Positions 17,907-26,131 of a stretch of DNA of 64,000 nt are shown here, one piece after another. Origin of the DNA: Hyphomicrobiales bacterium. GTDB taxonomy: Bacteria; Pseudomonadota; Alphaproteobacteria; Rhizobiales; HXMU1428-3. The number at the start of each line of letters is the position of its first letter. Positions within the stretch are counted from its first letter, which is position 1. The notes beneath the pieces are model-generated. The model was given only the letters and a program-made list of their open reading frames with translations, ran no database searches and had not been told where the DNA came from. The translations under genes were made by a program, and so were the position numbers. The stretch lies in contig JAJFHX010000008.1 in the NCBI GenBank assembly GCA_021775425.1, forward strand, positions 46,868 to 110,867. The letters are read 5' to 3'.

Positions 17907-19376
17907 TTATAAAAAGTCTTCTTTGTTGAGGCCGAGTTTCACGATTTTTTCATTTAAGGTTCGTCTGGCGATGCCCAGTGCTTCGGCGACAGCGTCCATG
18001 CGGCCCTGATGGGCTTTGAGGGCTTTTGCAATCAGCAGGCGTTCAAATGCAGCCACCGCTTCACGCAGAGTTTCGGGAACATCATCAAAATCGCTATCAA
18101 GATGGAGAGCTTCGGGAACGGAGCCGCGACCGCGCTTGGCCATCAGGATGCGGCGCTCGGCGACATTGCGCAATTCTCTCACATTGCCGGGCCAATGGTG
18201 GGACATCAGGGCGGTTAAATCTTCTGCGGTTATTTCTGGCGGTATGACTTCATAAAGTTCGCCGTACTGACTTGTGAAATGTTCATAAAGCAATGTGATA
18301 TCGTCCAGTCGTTCCCGCAGGGGCGGTAAAGGCAGGATGACTGTGTTGAGCCGATAGTATAGGTCTTCTCGAAAGCGGCCTTCTTTCAGAGCAATGTCCA
18401 TCTGTTCATTTGAGGCAGAGATGATCCGGATGTTGAGCTTTTGTGGTTTGTCGCTTCCGGTTGGGTTGAATTCTTTATGCTCTATGAGGCGCAGGAATTT
18501 TGCCTGAATTTCTATTGGGCAAGTGCTGAATTCATCCAGAAACAGGGTGCCGCCATTGACCCGGCTGAGCATGCCCTGTTTGCTGTTCATGGTGCCGAAC
18601 ATGGTTTCTTCAAAATCATGAATTGGAATGGTCGCGCAATTGATAACAAGAAAAGGGGCGGTCATGCGCGGGCTTAAATTATGCAAGGCTCTGGCGACCA
18701 GTTCTTTGCCCGTGCCGGTTTCGCCTAAAATCATGATGGCGGCGTCACTATCTCCGAGGTCAATGATATCTTCTCTTAAGGTTTTGATACTCTGGGTGTT
18801 GCCAAGTAAAACTCTGTCCAGGCCGGAAAGGTTGGCAAGTCTTGCTTTTAGTCTTGTTGTGTTCTGGGTTAGGCGGTGGCGCTCGGCTGCGTTTTTTAAA
18901 ACTGTGAGGATGCGGCGCGGGTCGGTTGGTTTTTCGATAAATGAGTAAGCGCCATTCTGCATCGCTTCAACTGCCATTGGAATGTCACCATGGGCAGAGA
19001 TGAGGACGATGGGCGGCGTGTTATTCGGGGGCGAGGTGGGCCCGGGGATGGCTGCTGTGTTGATGGGCGGGATCATGGCGGATTTTAAACTCATCAGCAG
19101 ATCAAGACCACTCATGCCGGGCATTCTCACATCGCTGAGGATGACGTCTGCGTCAAATTCAGCGAGGCATTTGTTCGTATCTTCGGCGCGGCTGAGGGCC
19201 TTTACCTGCCAGTTAGCAGTGTTAAGTAGGTGGGTGAGGCTTTCGCGCATTTCCTTATCATCATCAACGACGATGACACGAAAATTCTCTGTTTCAGGTT
19301 TTTCGGATTTTTCTGTCCGATCATTTTTGTCAGCCTGACTGGGGTTGGTGCTAACTAGTTGTTCTGATGTGCTCAT
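17907..19376 (-). CDS. NtrC/DctD-type response regulator lacking the GAFTGA loop
   Basis: Response regulator of 489 residues: receiver (about 33-155) with phosphorylatable Asp82 in ILSDVRMPG and Lys149; AAA+ domain with Walker A GETGTGKE (218-225) and Walker B GGTLFLDE (275-282); and a Fis-type HTH at the C-terminus (VAEALGIARRTLNEKI). Between FG (260-261) and GGTLFL only about 13 residues remain, so the GAFTGA loop that contacts sigma-54 is missing. The receiver also carries a roughly 20-residue Pro/Asn-rich insert (101-121). Its start overlaps the kinase gene by four bases. It may activate non-sigma-54 promoters, as NtrC of Rhodobacter does. Confidence 0.88.
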   Translation of the reverse strand: MSTSEQLVSTNPSQADKNDRTEKSEKPETENFRVIVVDDDKEMRESLTHLLNTANWQVKALSRAEDTNKCLAEFDADVILSDVRMPGMSGLDLLMSLKSAMIPPINTAAIPGPTSPPNNTPPIVLISAHGDIPMAVEAMQNGAYSFIEKPTDPRRILTVLKNAAERHRLTQNTTRLKARLANLSGLDRVLLGNTQSIKTLREDIIDLGDSDAAIMILGETGTGKELVARALHNLSPRMTAPFLVINCATIPIHDFEETMFGTMNSKQGMLSRVNGGTLFLDEFSTCPIEIQAKFLRLIEHKEFNPTGSDKPQKLNIRIISASNEQMDIALKEGRFREDLYYRLNTVILPLPPLRERLDDITLLYEHFTSQYGELYEVIPPEITAEDLTALMSHHWPGNVRELRNVAERRILMAKRGRGSVPEALHLDSDFDDVPETLREAVAAFERLLIAKALKAHQGRMDAVAEALGIARRTLNEKIVKLGLNKEDFL

Positions 19377-21103
19377 GTTTCACTTTCCTGGTGGACAAGG
19401 GGGAGTTGCAGGATGAAACGGGCGCCGCCTGATTGCAGGTTTTCAACCGAGAGCTGGCCTTCATGCTCTTTTACAATTGCGGCTGAAATGGCAAGTCCAA
19501 GCCCCATGCCGCGCCCGGATTCTCTTGTGGTGTGGAAGGGTTCCTGTAATTTTTCAATGGTTCTATTACCAACGCCGGTGCCTGTGTCTGCGACTTCAAG
19601 TATGACATGGTCGTCTTCATTTTTGATGGAGACTTTTAGCTGTGAGATCAGGCTTTGTTCCATTGCGGCGATGCTGTTGTTTATGAGGTTGATCAGCACT
19701 TGTTCTAATCTTAAGCGGTTGCCTTTGATGATGCCGGGTTTATCTGAGACATATGTTTTTAACTCGACCTGGTTGGCGCTTAATGTGTGGGTGATGAGTT
19801 CGCGGGCGCCATTTAGGACATCGCGAAGGTCAATCAGTTCGAGCTGGTCTTCGCCGGGTTTGGCAAAAAAGCGGAGCTGTTTTGTGATGTGTTCCATACG
19901 GATGACGATGGCACCTAAGCGTTCTAAAGTTTTGGTGTGGTCGTAATTATTATTGTCAAGTTCAGCGGCGGTGAGATAGTTGCGCATGGCGGCGATGGGT
20001 TGGCCGAGTTCATGGGTCACTGATGCGGAAAGCTGACCTAATGCGGCAAGCTTACTGGCGCGGGCAAGGGCGGACTGGGCTTTTTCCAGCATTTGTTCGG
20101 CCAAGCGGCGTTCTTCAATTTCCTGTTCCAGTTTGACATTTGTTGCTTGCAATAAGCGTCTGTCCTGTTGGGACGCTTCAAGTGCCATGCGGATGCGTTT
20201 GGAGCGCATGAAGGCGAAGATGGTGAGCCAGAGGGAAATGGCGATGACGCCGATGATCACGGAAAATAAGGCTCGTTCCTGAACTCTTGTTTCTTCAGCC
20301 AGATAATGAATTCGCCAGCCGACTTCGCTGACGGGTGAGGTGACATGCATGTAGGTTGCGCCATTATAGATGATGTTTCCGGCGGCACCTTTTTTCCATT
20401 TGACGGGTTCCAGTGGTTGATTTGAGAATTGTTTGCCGGCAAGAATTTTAGCGCGGCTTTCCTTTGTGATTGGTGACAATGTCTGATAGAGCCATTCTGA
20501 ATTTGAAGAGAGCACGACTACGCCATCTTTGTTAGAAACAAAAACCGTTTCACCGCCGCTTTTCCAGGCTTGTTGAAGTTCTGTCAGTTCAAGCTTGAGG
20601 GCGATGGCGCCTAGAATTTTACCCTCTTGGTTATAAACAGGTTCGGCAATGAAATAACCCGGGCGTGAGGTCGTGGCGCCAATGCCAAAAAAAGTACCAC
20701 GCTTGCCGGCCATCGCGGCTTTAAAATAGGGCCTGAAGCCATAATTCTGGTTGATGAAGGTGATTGGTGAATTATGGTTTGAGGCGGCGATGGTGAGGCC
20801 TGTTGTATCAAGCAGATAGATTGCTTCCAGGCCTGACTGGCGTGAGAATTTTTCAAGTCGCAGATTTAACCCGGCGATGTCTTTGCCGGCAGCGCCTTCT
20901 ATGATGAACGGATCGCGCGCCAGAATAAAGGGGAGGTGGTAGAACCGCTCAAGTGCGTTGATAAGTGTGCTGCGATATAATGAGACACGGCTTTGGGCGC
21001 GCTGCAATTCATCGGTTTTGAAATAGGAATAGGAGGCGAAATAGATCAGCCCGATTGCCAGAGCGGAAACGATTGCAGAAAGTATGATCCATCTGTTTCT
21101 CAT
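19373..21103 (-). CDS. DctB-type sensor histidine kinase
   Basis: Membrane sensor kinase of about 576 residues. It has TM1 (about 6-26), a large periplasmic double-Cache type sensor region, TM2 near 278-300, a coiled coil, the phosphoacceptor motif HELGQPIAAMRNYL near 361, an N-box LINLINNSIAAM and G-boxes DTGTGVG and GRGMGLGLAIS. This layout is that of DctB C4-dicarboxylate sensors. It is coupled to the response regulator by an ATGA overlap, and with the TRAP operon nearby a role in sensing an organic acid is likely. The exact start is uncertain: GGGAGG lies 17 bases from the chosen ATG, and an upstream TTG start is possible. Confidence 0.87.
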   Translation of the reverse strand: MRNRWIILSAIVSALAIGLIYFASYSYFKTDELQRAQSRVSLYRSTLINALERFYHLPFILARDPFIIEGAAGKDIAGLNLRLEKFSRQSGLEAIYLLDTTGLTIAASNHNSPITFINQNYGFRPYFKAAMAGKRGTFFGIGATTSRPGYFIAEPVYNQEGKILGAIALKLELTELQQAWKSGGETVFVSNKDGVVVLSSNSEWLYQTLSPITKESRAKILAGKQFSNQPLEPVKWKKGAAGNIIYNGATYMHVTSPVSEVGWRIHYLAEETRVQERALFSVIIGVIAISLWLTIFAFMRSKRIRMALEASQQDRRLLQATNVKLEQEIEERRLAEQMLEKAQSALARASKLAALGQLSASVTHELGQPIAAMRNYLTAAELDNNNYDHTKTLERLGAIVIRMEHITKQLRFFAKPGEDQLELIDLRDVLNGARELITHTLSANQVELKTYVSDKPGIIKGNRLRLEQVLINLINNSIAAMEQSLISQLKVSIKNEDDHVILEVADTGTGVGNRTIEKLQEPFHTTRESGRGMGLGLAISAAIVKEHEGQLSVENLQSGGARFILQLPLVHQESET

Positions 21104-21394
21104 ATTTGGTAATATTCCAGCCTCCCGGAAACTGATCCTTCTGCACCACAATTGAATGAAGGGCTTTTTTGCAGGTGGTTCTTATTGTATTGGACGAGGA
21201 CTGAATTTATCAGTCATAAGGCGTTGAATCAATTGAATGCTGTGTATTGGTAAATTTCTGAGCCTTGGCAGAGTTTATAGTTTATGCACCTGTTTTGAAC
21301 AGCTGCGTCGTATTTTAAGCCAAAATCATATATAATGGTAAATGGCTATTGTTATTGCTGATTTATCAGCTGCCTAGTTTGGTGAGGAACAGAT

Positions 21395-22054
21395 ATGGCT
21401 GATTTATTTAGAGCTGGTCGGGTTTGGTCAACTGCGAAATTACTGACAGCTATTGCTTTGCTGTTGGCGATTGCCGGGTGCGGGAATAACAGCACGTTAT
21501 CTGGTGCAACGCAGGACGGCAGCGGTCTGAAACCGGTTAAGTTGTTTGGTCAATCAGACACCCCTTCAAAGCTTGGGCCGGGGGTTGCTGTTGGTTCAGC
21601 AAAAGTGGCGCTTGATCAGGAAGATATTAAAAAAGCCATTTACCGGTTTCGACTTGAAGCGAATATTAAAAGCGGGACGCAGCGCATTTTGGGCGCTGAC
21701 CTTAATGGTGATGGTGTTGGTGAGGGACTTGTATATTTTGTTGGTGATGAGTGGTGCATTTCAACCGGGTGTACGCTTGTTGTGTTTGCCAAAGGGGTGA
21801 ACGGTTTTCGGACGATGTCTCGCATTAAAAGGGTAAAATTACCGATTGAACTTGCCCGAACTTCGAGCCATGGCTGGAGAGACATTATTGTTCGCACTGG
21901 TAATGAAGGTATTGGGCAACGCCCGGTTGCGCTTAAATTCAATGGAAATTACCCGCAAAATGCGACGACTGTCAGAGAGAAACTGGCTGAACTTCCTGCC
22001 AATAGTGAATTGCTGTTTGCTGATGACGGGGCGCCGGTGGCAAAGGTTAATTGA
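21395..22054 (+). CDS. Predicted lipoprotein of unknown function
   Basis: I do not recognise a family. The 219-residue product has an N-terminal hydrophobic segment ending in a lipobox (AIAGC, Cys near residue 28), so it is likely lipid-anchored. The mature part holds an Asp-rich stretch ADLNGDGVGEG resembling FG-GAP/VCBS-type calcium loops, two close Cys (WCISTGC), and a beta-rich tail. RBS GAGGA precedes the ATG. It lies about 300 bases before the membrane cassette on the same strand and could belong to it. Confidence 0.75.
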   Translation: MADLFRAGRVWSTAKLLTAIALLLAIAGCGNNSTLSGATQDGSGLKPVKLFGQSDTPSKLGPGVAVGSAKVALDQEDIKKAIYRFRLEANIKSGTQRILGADLNGDGVGEGLVYFVGDEWCISTGCTLVVFAKGVNGFRTMSRIKRVKLPIELARTSSHGWRDIIVRTGNEGIGQRPVALKFNGNYPQNATTVREKLAELPANSELLFADDGAPVAKVN

Positions 22055-22351
22055 TATGTCATTTTGCCGACTGACAGACTGGCGCATTTGCATTCGCCTT
22101 TTTAAAAATATTCCTGCTTTAACTGTGGGCAGTATGGGCCAGGTATTCAGTCACAATCTGTGATTTGTGGCTGATAAAACAGCTTTGACCTTCATTTCTG
22201 GCGTTGATGCGTCAGGAAAATGTAAGAATAAGCTTTATTCATAGAATTCTCACTTTATCCATTTTGTAAAAATGGATTAGGCTATTAGTTTAATGGTCAA
22301 GGTTTGTTGTGGCTGATTTGATTTGTCCCGTTCACTAAATTGGGAAACCCC

Positions 22352-22978
22352 ATGAAAGTCTATTTTGAAAAATTTAAAAGCACTATAGCCAGCAATACTG
22401 GCAGATGGTTTTCAACCTTGCGTGATGGTTTTGCGGCGATAGATTTTCGTGACAGGCGGGTTCAGCTTTCTGGTTTTCTGGTTGCCATGTTGCTGGTTTT
22501 AACCGGTGGGTATTATGGCTACCTGTTTTCAAGAGACGGTCGGGAGAATTTAGCGACGGGTCATTATAAGATTGCTTATCTACAGTATATAGGTGCGGCA
22601 GATGGGGGTGACCCTGTCTCTCAGAATGTGATTGGCAATCTTTATTATCTCGGGCTTGGGGTTGAGCGTGACCAACTGTTGGCGGCGCGGTGGTATTTAA
22701 AGGCAGCGTTAAAGGGGTATGTTCCGGCGCAAATTAACCTTGGTCAGATGTTCTGGAATGGGCAGGGTGTGCCAACACGGGTTGTGAAAGCATTTGGCTG
22801 GTATCACCTTGCCCGAAATGCCGGGAATGAGCGTGCGGAAGGACATATTAGTTATATGATCCTTGCGAATGCAATATTTCCGAACCAGATTGAAGCGGCT
22901 AAACACAGATATAGAAACTTGAAGGCCGTAAACAGCCGATATGTAGCGCTGGGCGAAAAAGCATTTTTACTGAATTAG
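22352..22978 (+). CDS. Membrane-anchored Sel1-repeat protein
   Basis: Protein of 208 residues with a cytoplasmic N-terminus, one helix (about residues 35-55) and then Sel1-like TPR repeats: GDPVSQNVIGNLYYLGLGVERD, LAARWYLKAALKGYVPAQINL and GQGVPTRVVKAFGWYHLA. Such repeats serve as protein-docking scaffolds in the periplasm. It is first in a tight four-gene run (9 bases to the next gene) with a MotA/ExbB-like protein. A TTG four codons earlier is possible; I chose the ATG. Confidence 0.8.
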   Translation: MKVYFEKFKSTIASNTGRWFSTLRDGFAAIDFRDRRVQLSGFLVAMLLVLTGGYYGYLFSRDGRENLATGHYKIAYLQYIGAADGGDPVSQNVIGNLYYLGLGVERDQLLAARWYLKAALKGYVPAQINLGQMFWNGQGVPTRVVKAFGWYHLARNAGNERAEGHISYMILANAIFPNQIEAAKHRYRNLKAVNSRYVALGEKAFLLN

Positions 22979-22987
22979 GGTGGCTGA

Positions 22988-23752
22988 ATGATTGCTGAAA
23001 GAAAGTTTAATTTGCGTGGTGAAAGCCGGGTGCCGCCTTATTATTATTTTCTGCTCTGGCTCATTCTGTTTAGTGTGATTGTTTTTGTAACCATGGTTAT
23101 GGTCGATCAGGGCTTTCTGGCTAAAGTGATGGAGGCTGATAAGAGTTATATTTCACTGATTGTGATGGCGATATTTTTTGCGGCAAGTCTTTATGCAGCG
23201 AGCCAGATATTGCGTGTCAGCCGCACATTGCTGCGGGCAGAATATCTGCTGGATGAAGGGCGAAGTGCTGAACGAGGCGTTGGCAAAGAGACTAGCCTCG
23301 TTGATGATTATATCATTGAGATGAGCAATGCCCGAAGGGCAGTTTCTCAGCAGGCTGATGGTATTGATCAGGCCAATTATATTTTCGAGATCTATGTGGA
23401 TGAGTTAAGAGCGCCTGGCGAGATGATCAGTTTTGTGGTTGATGTTTTGATCCGGCTTGGACTGATCGGCACGATTATCGGTTTTATTCTGATGTTACAA
23501 AGCTTTGTAACCGGGCCGGCACCAAGTGCTGAAAACATTCAGGAACTGCTGATCACGATGAGTAGCGGTATGGGGACGGCGCTTTATACAACATTTGCCG
23601 GGCTTGTTGCTTCTACACTGCTTGGCATTCAGCAGATATTATTAAGCCGCAATGTTGAGCGGGTTGTGGCGGCGCTTATTCGGATTTCTGATATCAGGGT
23701 TGAGGCTGAGACAATCTCCAAACCCCTTGCCGCTGGCGGGCTTGAAGGCTAA
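22988..23752 (+). CDS. MotA/TolQ/ExbB-like proton channel protein
   Basis: 254 residues with helices at about 20-38, 55-75, 153-175 and 198-220. The second half shows the MotA/TolQ/ExbB domain: RLGLIGTIIGFILML, a Met/Ser-rich stretch SSGMGTALYTTFAGL and LVASTLLGIQQ. Family members form pentameric stators that couple proton flow to work in the periplasm. It is not TolQ or ExbB proper, since no tolR/tolA or tonB lies nearby and the soluble region between TM2 and TM3 is different. The stop overlaps the next start (TAATG), as in two-part stators. Confidence 0.82.
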   Translation: MIAERKFNLRGESRVPPYYYFLLWLILFSVIVFVTMVMVDQGFLAKVMEADKSYISLIVMAIFFAASLYAASQILRVSRTLLRAEYLLDEGRSAERGVGKETSLVDDYIIEMSNARRAVSQQADGIDQANYIFEIYVDELRAPGEMISFVVDVLIRLGLIGTIIGFILMLQSFVTGPAPSAENIQELLITMSSGMGTALYTTFAGLVASTLLGIQQILLSRNVERVVAALIRISDIRVEAETISKPLAAGGLEG

Positions 23753-24372
23753 TGGCGATACGGGCCGGATCAGGGCGCAACAGGCGCGGCAATAACGGGG
23801 CGGATCCGTTTAGTGATCTGTTGTTTAATTCTCTGCTTGGGATTTCGCTTTTGTTTTTCATTGCGATCATCTTTATCAATCCGAAAACCAAAGAGGGTGA
23901 GGTTGAGATCAAGGCTTATTTTGTTATCACCGTGACCTGGAAAGATTTCAGCCCTGACGATATTGATGTCTGGGTTCAAGATCCATTAGGAAAGAAGCTT
24001 TGGTATAAGCAGCGCGAGGTCGGGTTGTTGCATCTTGATAGAGATGACAGGGGGATGGATGATGACCGGCTTAAGGTTGATGATGAGTTTGTTGAAAACC
24101 CGCTTAATCAGGAAGTGGTGACGATCAGGGGTGTTTATCCCGGGCGCTACACGGTTAATCTGCATTACTATAAATCGAAAACAGATATGCCGGTTGAAGC
24201 GACTGTGCGTATTTTTAAGTTACGGCCTGATTATCAGGTGGTTGTTGATGAAAAGGTGACACTTGAAAGTAAGGGTGTTGAAAAAACGGTTGTTAATTTC
24301 ACGCTTGGCCTTGATGGACAAATCAAGAAAAAAGACAAAATACCACGGCAGGTGGTTGTGTTCTCTGAGTGA
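23752..24372 (+). CDS. Single-span membrane protein with periplasmic beta domain, stator partner candidate
   Basis: 206 residues, unknown family. A short basic N-terminus is followed by NGADPFSDLLFNSL and one helix (about 22-42), a layout close to ExbD/TolR/MotB-type partners, where an Asp lies near the helix start. The rest is a beta-rich exported domain with a DIDVWVQDPLGKKLWY segment, similar in pattern to YfaP/DUF2135-like or pre-peptidase-type domains. Translationally coupled to the channel gene. I infer it is the channel's partner; the function is unknown. Confidence 0.7.
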   Translation: MAIRAGSGRNRRGNNGADPFSDLLFNSLLGISLLFFIAIIFINPKTKEGEVEIKAYFVITVTWKDFSPDDIDVWVQDPLGKKLWYKQREVGLLHLDRDDRGMDDDRLKVDDEFVENPLNQEVVTIRGVYPGRYTVNLHYYKSKTDMPVEATVRIFKLRPDYQVVVDEKVTLESKGVEKTVVNFTLGLDGQIKKKDKIPRQVVVFSE

Positions 24373-24437
24373 GGCATGGCGTGATGAAGTTTGGGCCGGA
24401 AAACTTTTGGCCAGAAAAGATTTGGGAAGGGTTTTGA

Positions 24438-24938
24438 ATGTTTGATAGTTTAGGACTGGTTACCGCTTATGTGGTGCTTGTAACATTATTATTGGTGATG
24501 CTTATTTATTCTCCGTGGCACTGGATTTTAAAATCTCTGATGGTGGTGGTTGTCTCTGCGTTTTTTTATGTCACTTATTATTCAATTCCGGATTTTTTTG
24601 GCTGGCCGACGGCAGACCACCGGCCGGGAAAATTGCAGATCGTGGCGATTTATATTGACGCGCCCAACAAGATTTATTTATGGGGCCATGATCTGGATCT
24701 GGGGATTGTGGGGAAACGGCCAAGGGCTTATGAGTTTAAATATACAACGACGTTGAATAACACTTTGAATAAAGCTTCAAATAAGCTGAAAAAGGGATTT
24801 CCGATGATTGCTGAATTCAGAAAGGCAACGTCGGCCATGCAGCAAAGTGCTGAAGGGGAATCGATACAGCGTCAGGATGATTTTGATCTGATGATTTATG
24901 ATGTGCCTGAGGCAATGGTGCCGCCAGCTGGGAAATGA
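24438..24938 (+). CDS. Two-span membrane protein of unknown function
   Basis: 166 residues with two adjacent hydrophobic segments (about 8-25 and 31-48) and a soluble C-terminal part containing IYIDAPNKIYLWGHDLD, which suggests a folded periplasmic or cytoplasmic domain. I do not recognise a family. It starts 65 bases after the stator-partner gene on the same strand and is the last gene of the run. The C-terminus MVPPAGK resembles proline-rich tails that dock to other proteins. Confidence 0.68.
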   Translation: MFDSLGLVTAYVVLVTLLLVMLIYSPWHWILKSLMVVVVSAFFYVTYYSIPDFFGWPTADHRPGKLQIVAIYIDAPNKIYLWGHDLDLGIVGKRPRAYEFKYTTTLNNTLNKASNKLKKGFPMIAEFRKATSAMQQSAEGESIQRQDDFDLMIYDVPEAMVPPAGK

Positions 24939-24964
24939 TGTTTAAAGTTTTTGGATGGAATATC

Positions 24965-25020
24965 TACCGGGCGAGCCTATTAGGTCAGAGGTTTTCTCAC
25001 ACTGATGGCTCAACCCGGTA
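24965..25020. repeat. Long imperfect stem-loop between convergent genes
   Basis: TACCGGG-C-GAGCC (24965-24977) pairs with GGCTC-AA-CCCGGTA (25007-25020): twelve base pairs around a small internal loop, with a further weak inner pairing. It lies between the two-span membrane protein gene and the convergent dodecin gene. There is no T-run, so it is not a classical terminator. Confidence 0.5.
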
Positions 25021-25033
25021 TTGAAATATGTCT

Positions 25034-25237
25034 CTAATTAACTTCGAATGAAATTTTGCAATTCACACGGTATTCTTTCGCGTTTCCGCCTTTGGTCAGC
25101 ATGATGCTTTGATCCTGAATCCAGACAGATTTGATATTCTTAACGGTTTTTGAGGTGCGCTTAACTGCATTCAGCGCTGCGTCTTCCCAGCTTTTGGTTG
25201 AACTTGCCATCACTTCGATTACTTTTAATACGGCCAT
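25034..25237 (-). CDS. Dodecin family flavin-binding protein
   Basis: 67 residues, the length of dodecin. Family features are VIEVMASSTKSWEDAALNAV, NIKSVWIQDQSI and the terminal YRVNCKISFEV strand. Dodecins form hollow dodecamers that store riboflavin, FMN or CoA. GGAGAGCCCG directly precedes the ATG at 25237; longer upstream starts are not supported. It follows the bufferin operon on the same strand with about 110 bases between. Confidence 0.88.
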   Translation of the reverse strand: MAVLKVIEVMASSTKSWEDAALNAVKRTSKTVKNIKSVWIQDQSIMLTKGGNAKEYRVNCKISFEVN

Positions 25238-25348
25238 CGGGCTCTCCATTTGTTTATTTAATTTATGTGTCGAACTTAATAAGCAATTAAATTTACACAA
25301 GAAATAAGTCTGAATTAGGTAAATGGAGGGTAAGTCTTTGTTTCCTGG

Positions 25349-26122
25349 TCATCTGGCTATTAGAAATTCTGAGGCCAGCCAGGCTTGCAGATATCCGGCG
25401 GCTTTCAAAGGGGCTTCATCCTCAGGCCAATACGTGCCAAGTAATTCGCACAGGACTGAAAAATTTGCGCCTTTCATGGCTTCGTTCCAGATCATGGCTT
25501 CGTCGTAATCCATTGGTCGGAAACGGGCCATGTTTTCACCGCGCCAGCATATAACCTGTTGTGGTTGTTCCAGCGTTTCAACTGGTTCAGGCGTTTCTTC
25601 ATTGTTGAGAGCTGTCCAGATTGTGGGGGCATTGGTTTTCATTTTCAGGATGGTGACCGAGGGGTGCGCTTTAAAGGTGAGACTGGCCCATGCTTCTGGC
25701 GATAGGGTGGTGAGGCTGCTTAATGATAGAGGTTCAATGTCTTCAGCGTCAAAGGCTGTGCCTAAACCATGTTCAAGTGCTGCAAGTTCAGCACATTCAG
25801 GATTGTGCTCATAGTCCGCATGGTTTTTGAGAAAGGCGGGGAAGTGCCTGCCGAACCAACGGGCGTTCGGGTCATCTGAGGGGTGATGTTTATAATAGTC
25901 GGCTGCAATTTTCTGAAAATTTTCATCACCGAGATATGAAAATGTGTGAGGGTAGTCGTTTTCAAGAAATTCGATCAGGCGCGCACCATAAGCGTTTTGA
26001 TAAACATTGAGGAGGACTGTGCGCTGTTCTTTTGAGGTGTCCTTTATATCATCAAGTATTGAGCCATCCTGATTGAGAATGGCTTGTTGAAATCTTTGCT
26101 GTAATTCTTCCAAATTGCTCAC
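25349..26122 (-). CDS. bufC: DUF2063 bufferin maturation partner (BufC/HvfC)
   Basis: 257 residues, DUF2063 family. The N-terminal LEELQQRFQQAIL and NVYQNAYGARLIEFLENDYPHTFSYLG are its core, followed by a longer C-terminal domain. Such proteins bind the leader of the precursor peptide and partner the DUF692 enzyme. Start codon is GTG with GAGGAA upstream; it begins 9 bases after the bufB stop. The name follows the recently described bufferin RiPP systems. Confidence 0.88.
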   Translation of the reverse strand: MSNLEELQQRFQQAILNQDGSILDDIKDTSKEQRTVLLNVYQNAYGARLIEFLENDYPHTFSYLGDENFQKIAADYYKHHPSDDPNARWFGRHFPAFLKNHADYEHNPECAELAALEHGLGTAFDAEDIEPLSLSSLTTLSPEAWASLTFKAHPSVTILKMKTNAPTIWTALNNEETPEPVETLEQPQQVICWRGENMARFRPMDYDEAMIWNEAMKGANFSVLCELLGTYWPEDEAPLKAAGYLQAWLASEFLIAR

Positions 26123-26131
26123 AGGACTTCC

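Noticed and set aside
22988..24372. MotA/ExbB-like pair as a Zorya-type phage defence system
   Set aside because: ZorA-type long cytoplasmic tail and ZorC/ZorD or ZorE genes are absent, and the partner lacks an OmpA-type domain.
24263..24445. 60-codon frame bridging the third and fourth genes of the MotA/ExbB cassette
   Set aside because: Most of it lies inside the end of the third gene in another frame; no RBS; the codon pattern is that of a shadow.
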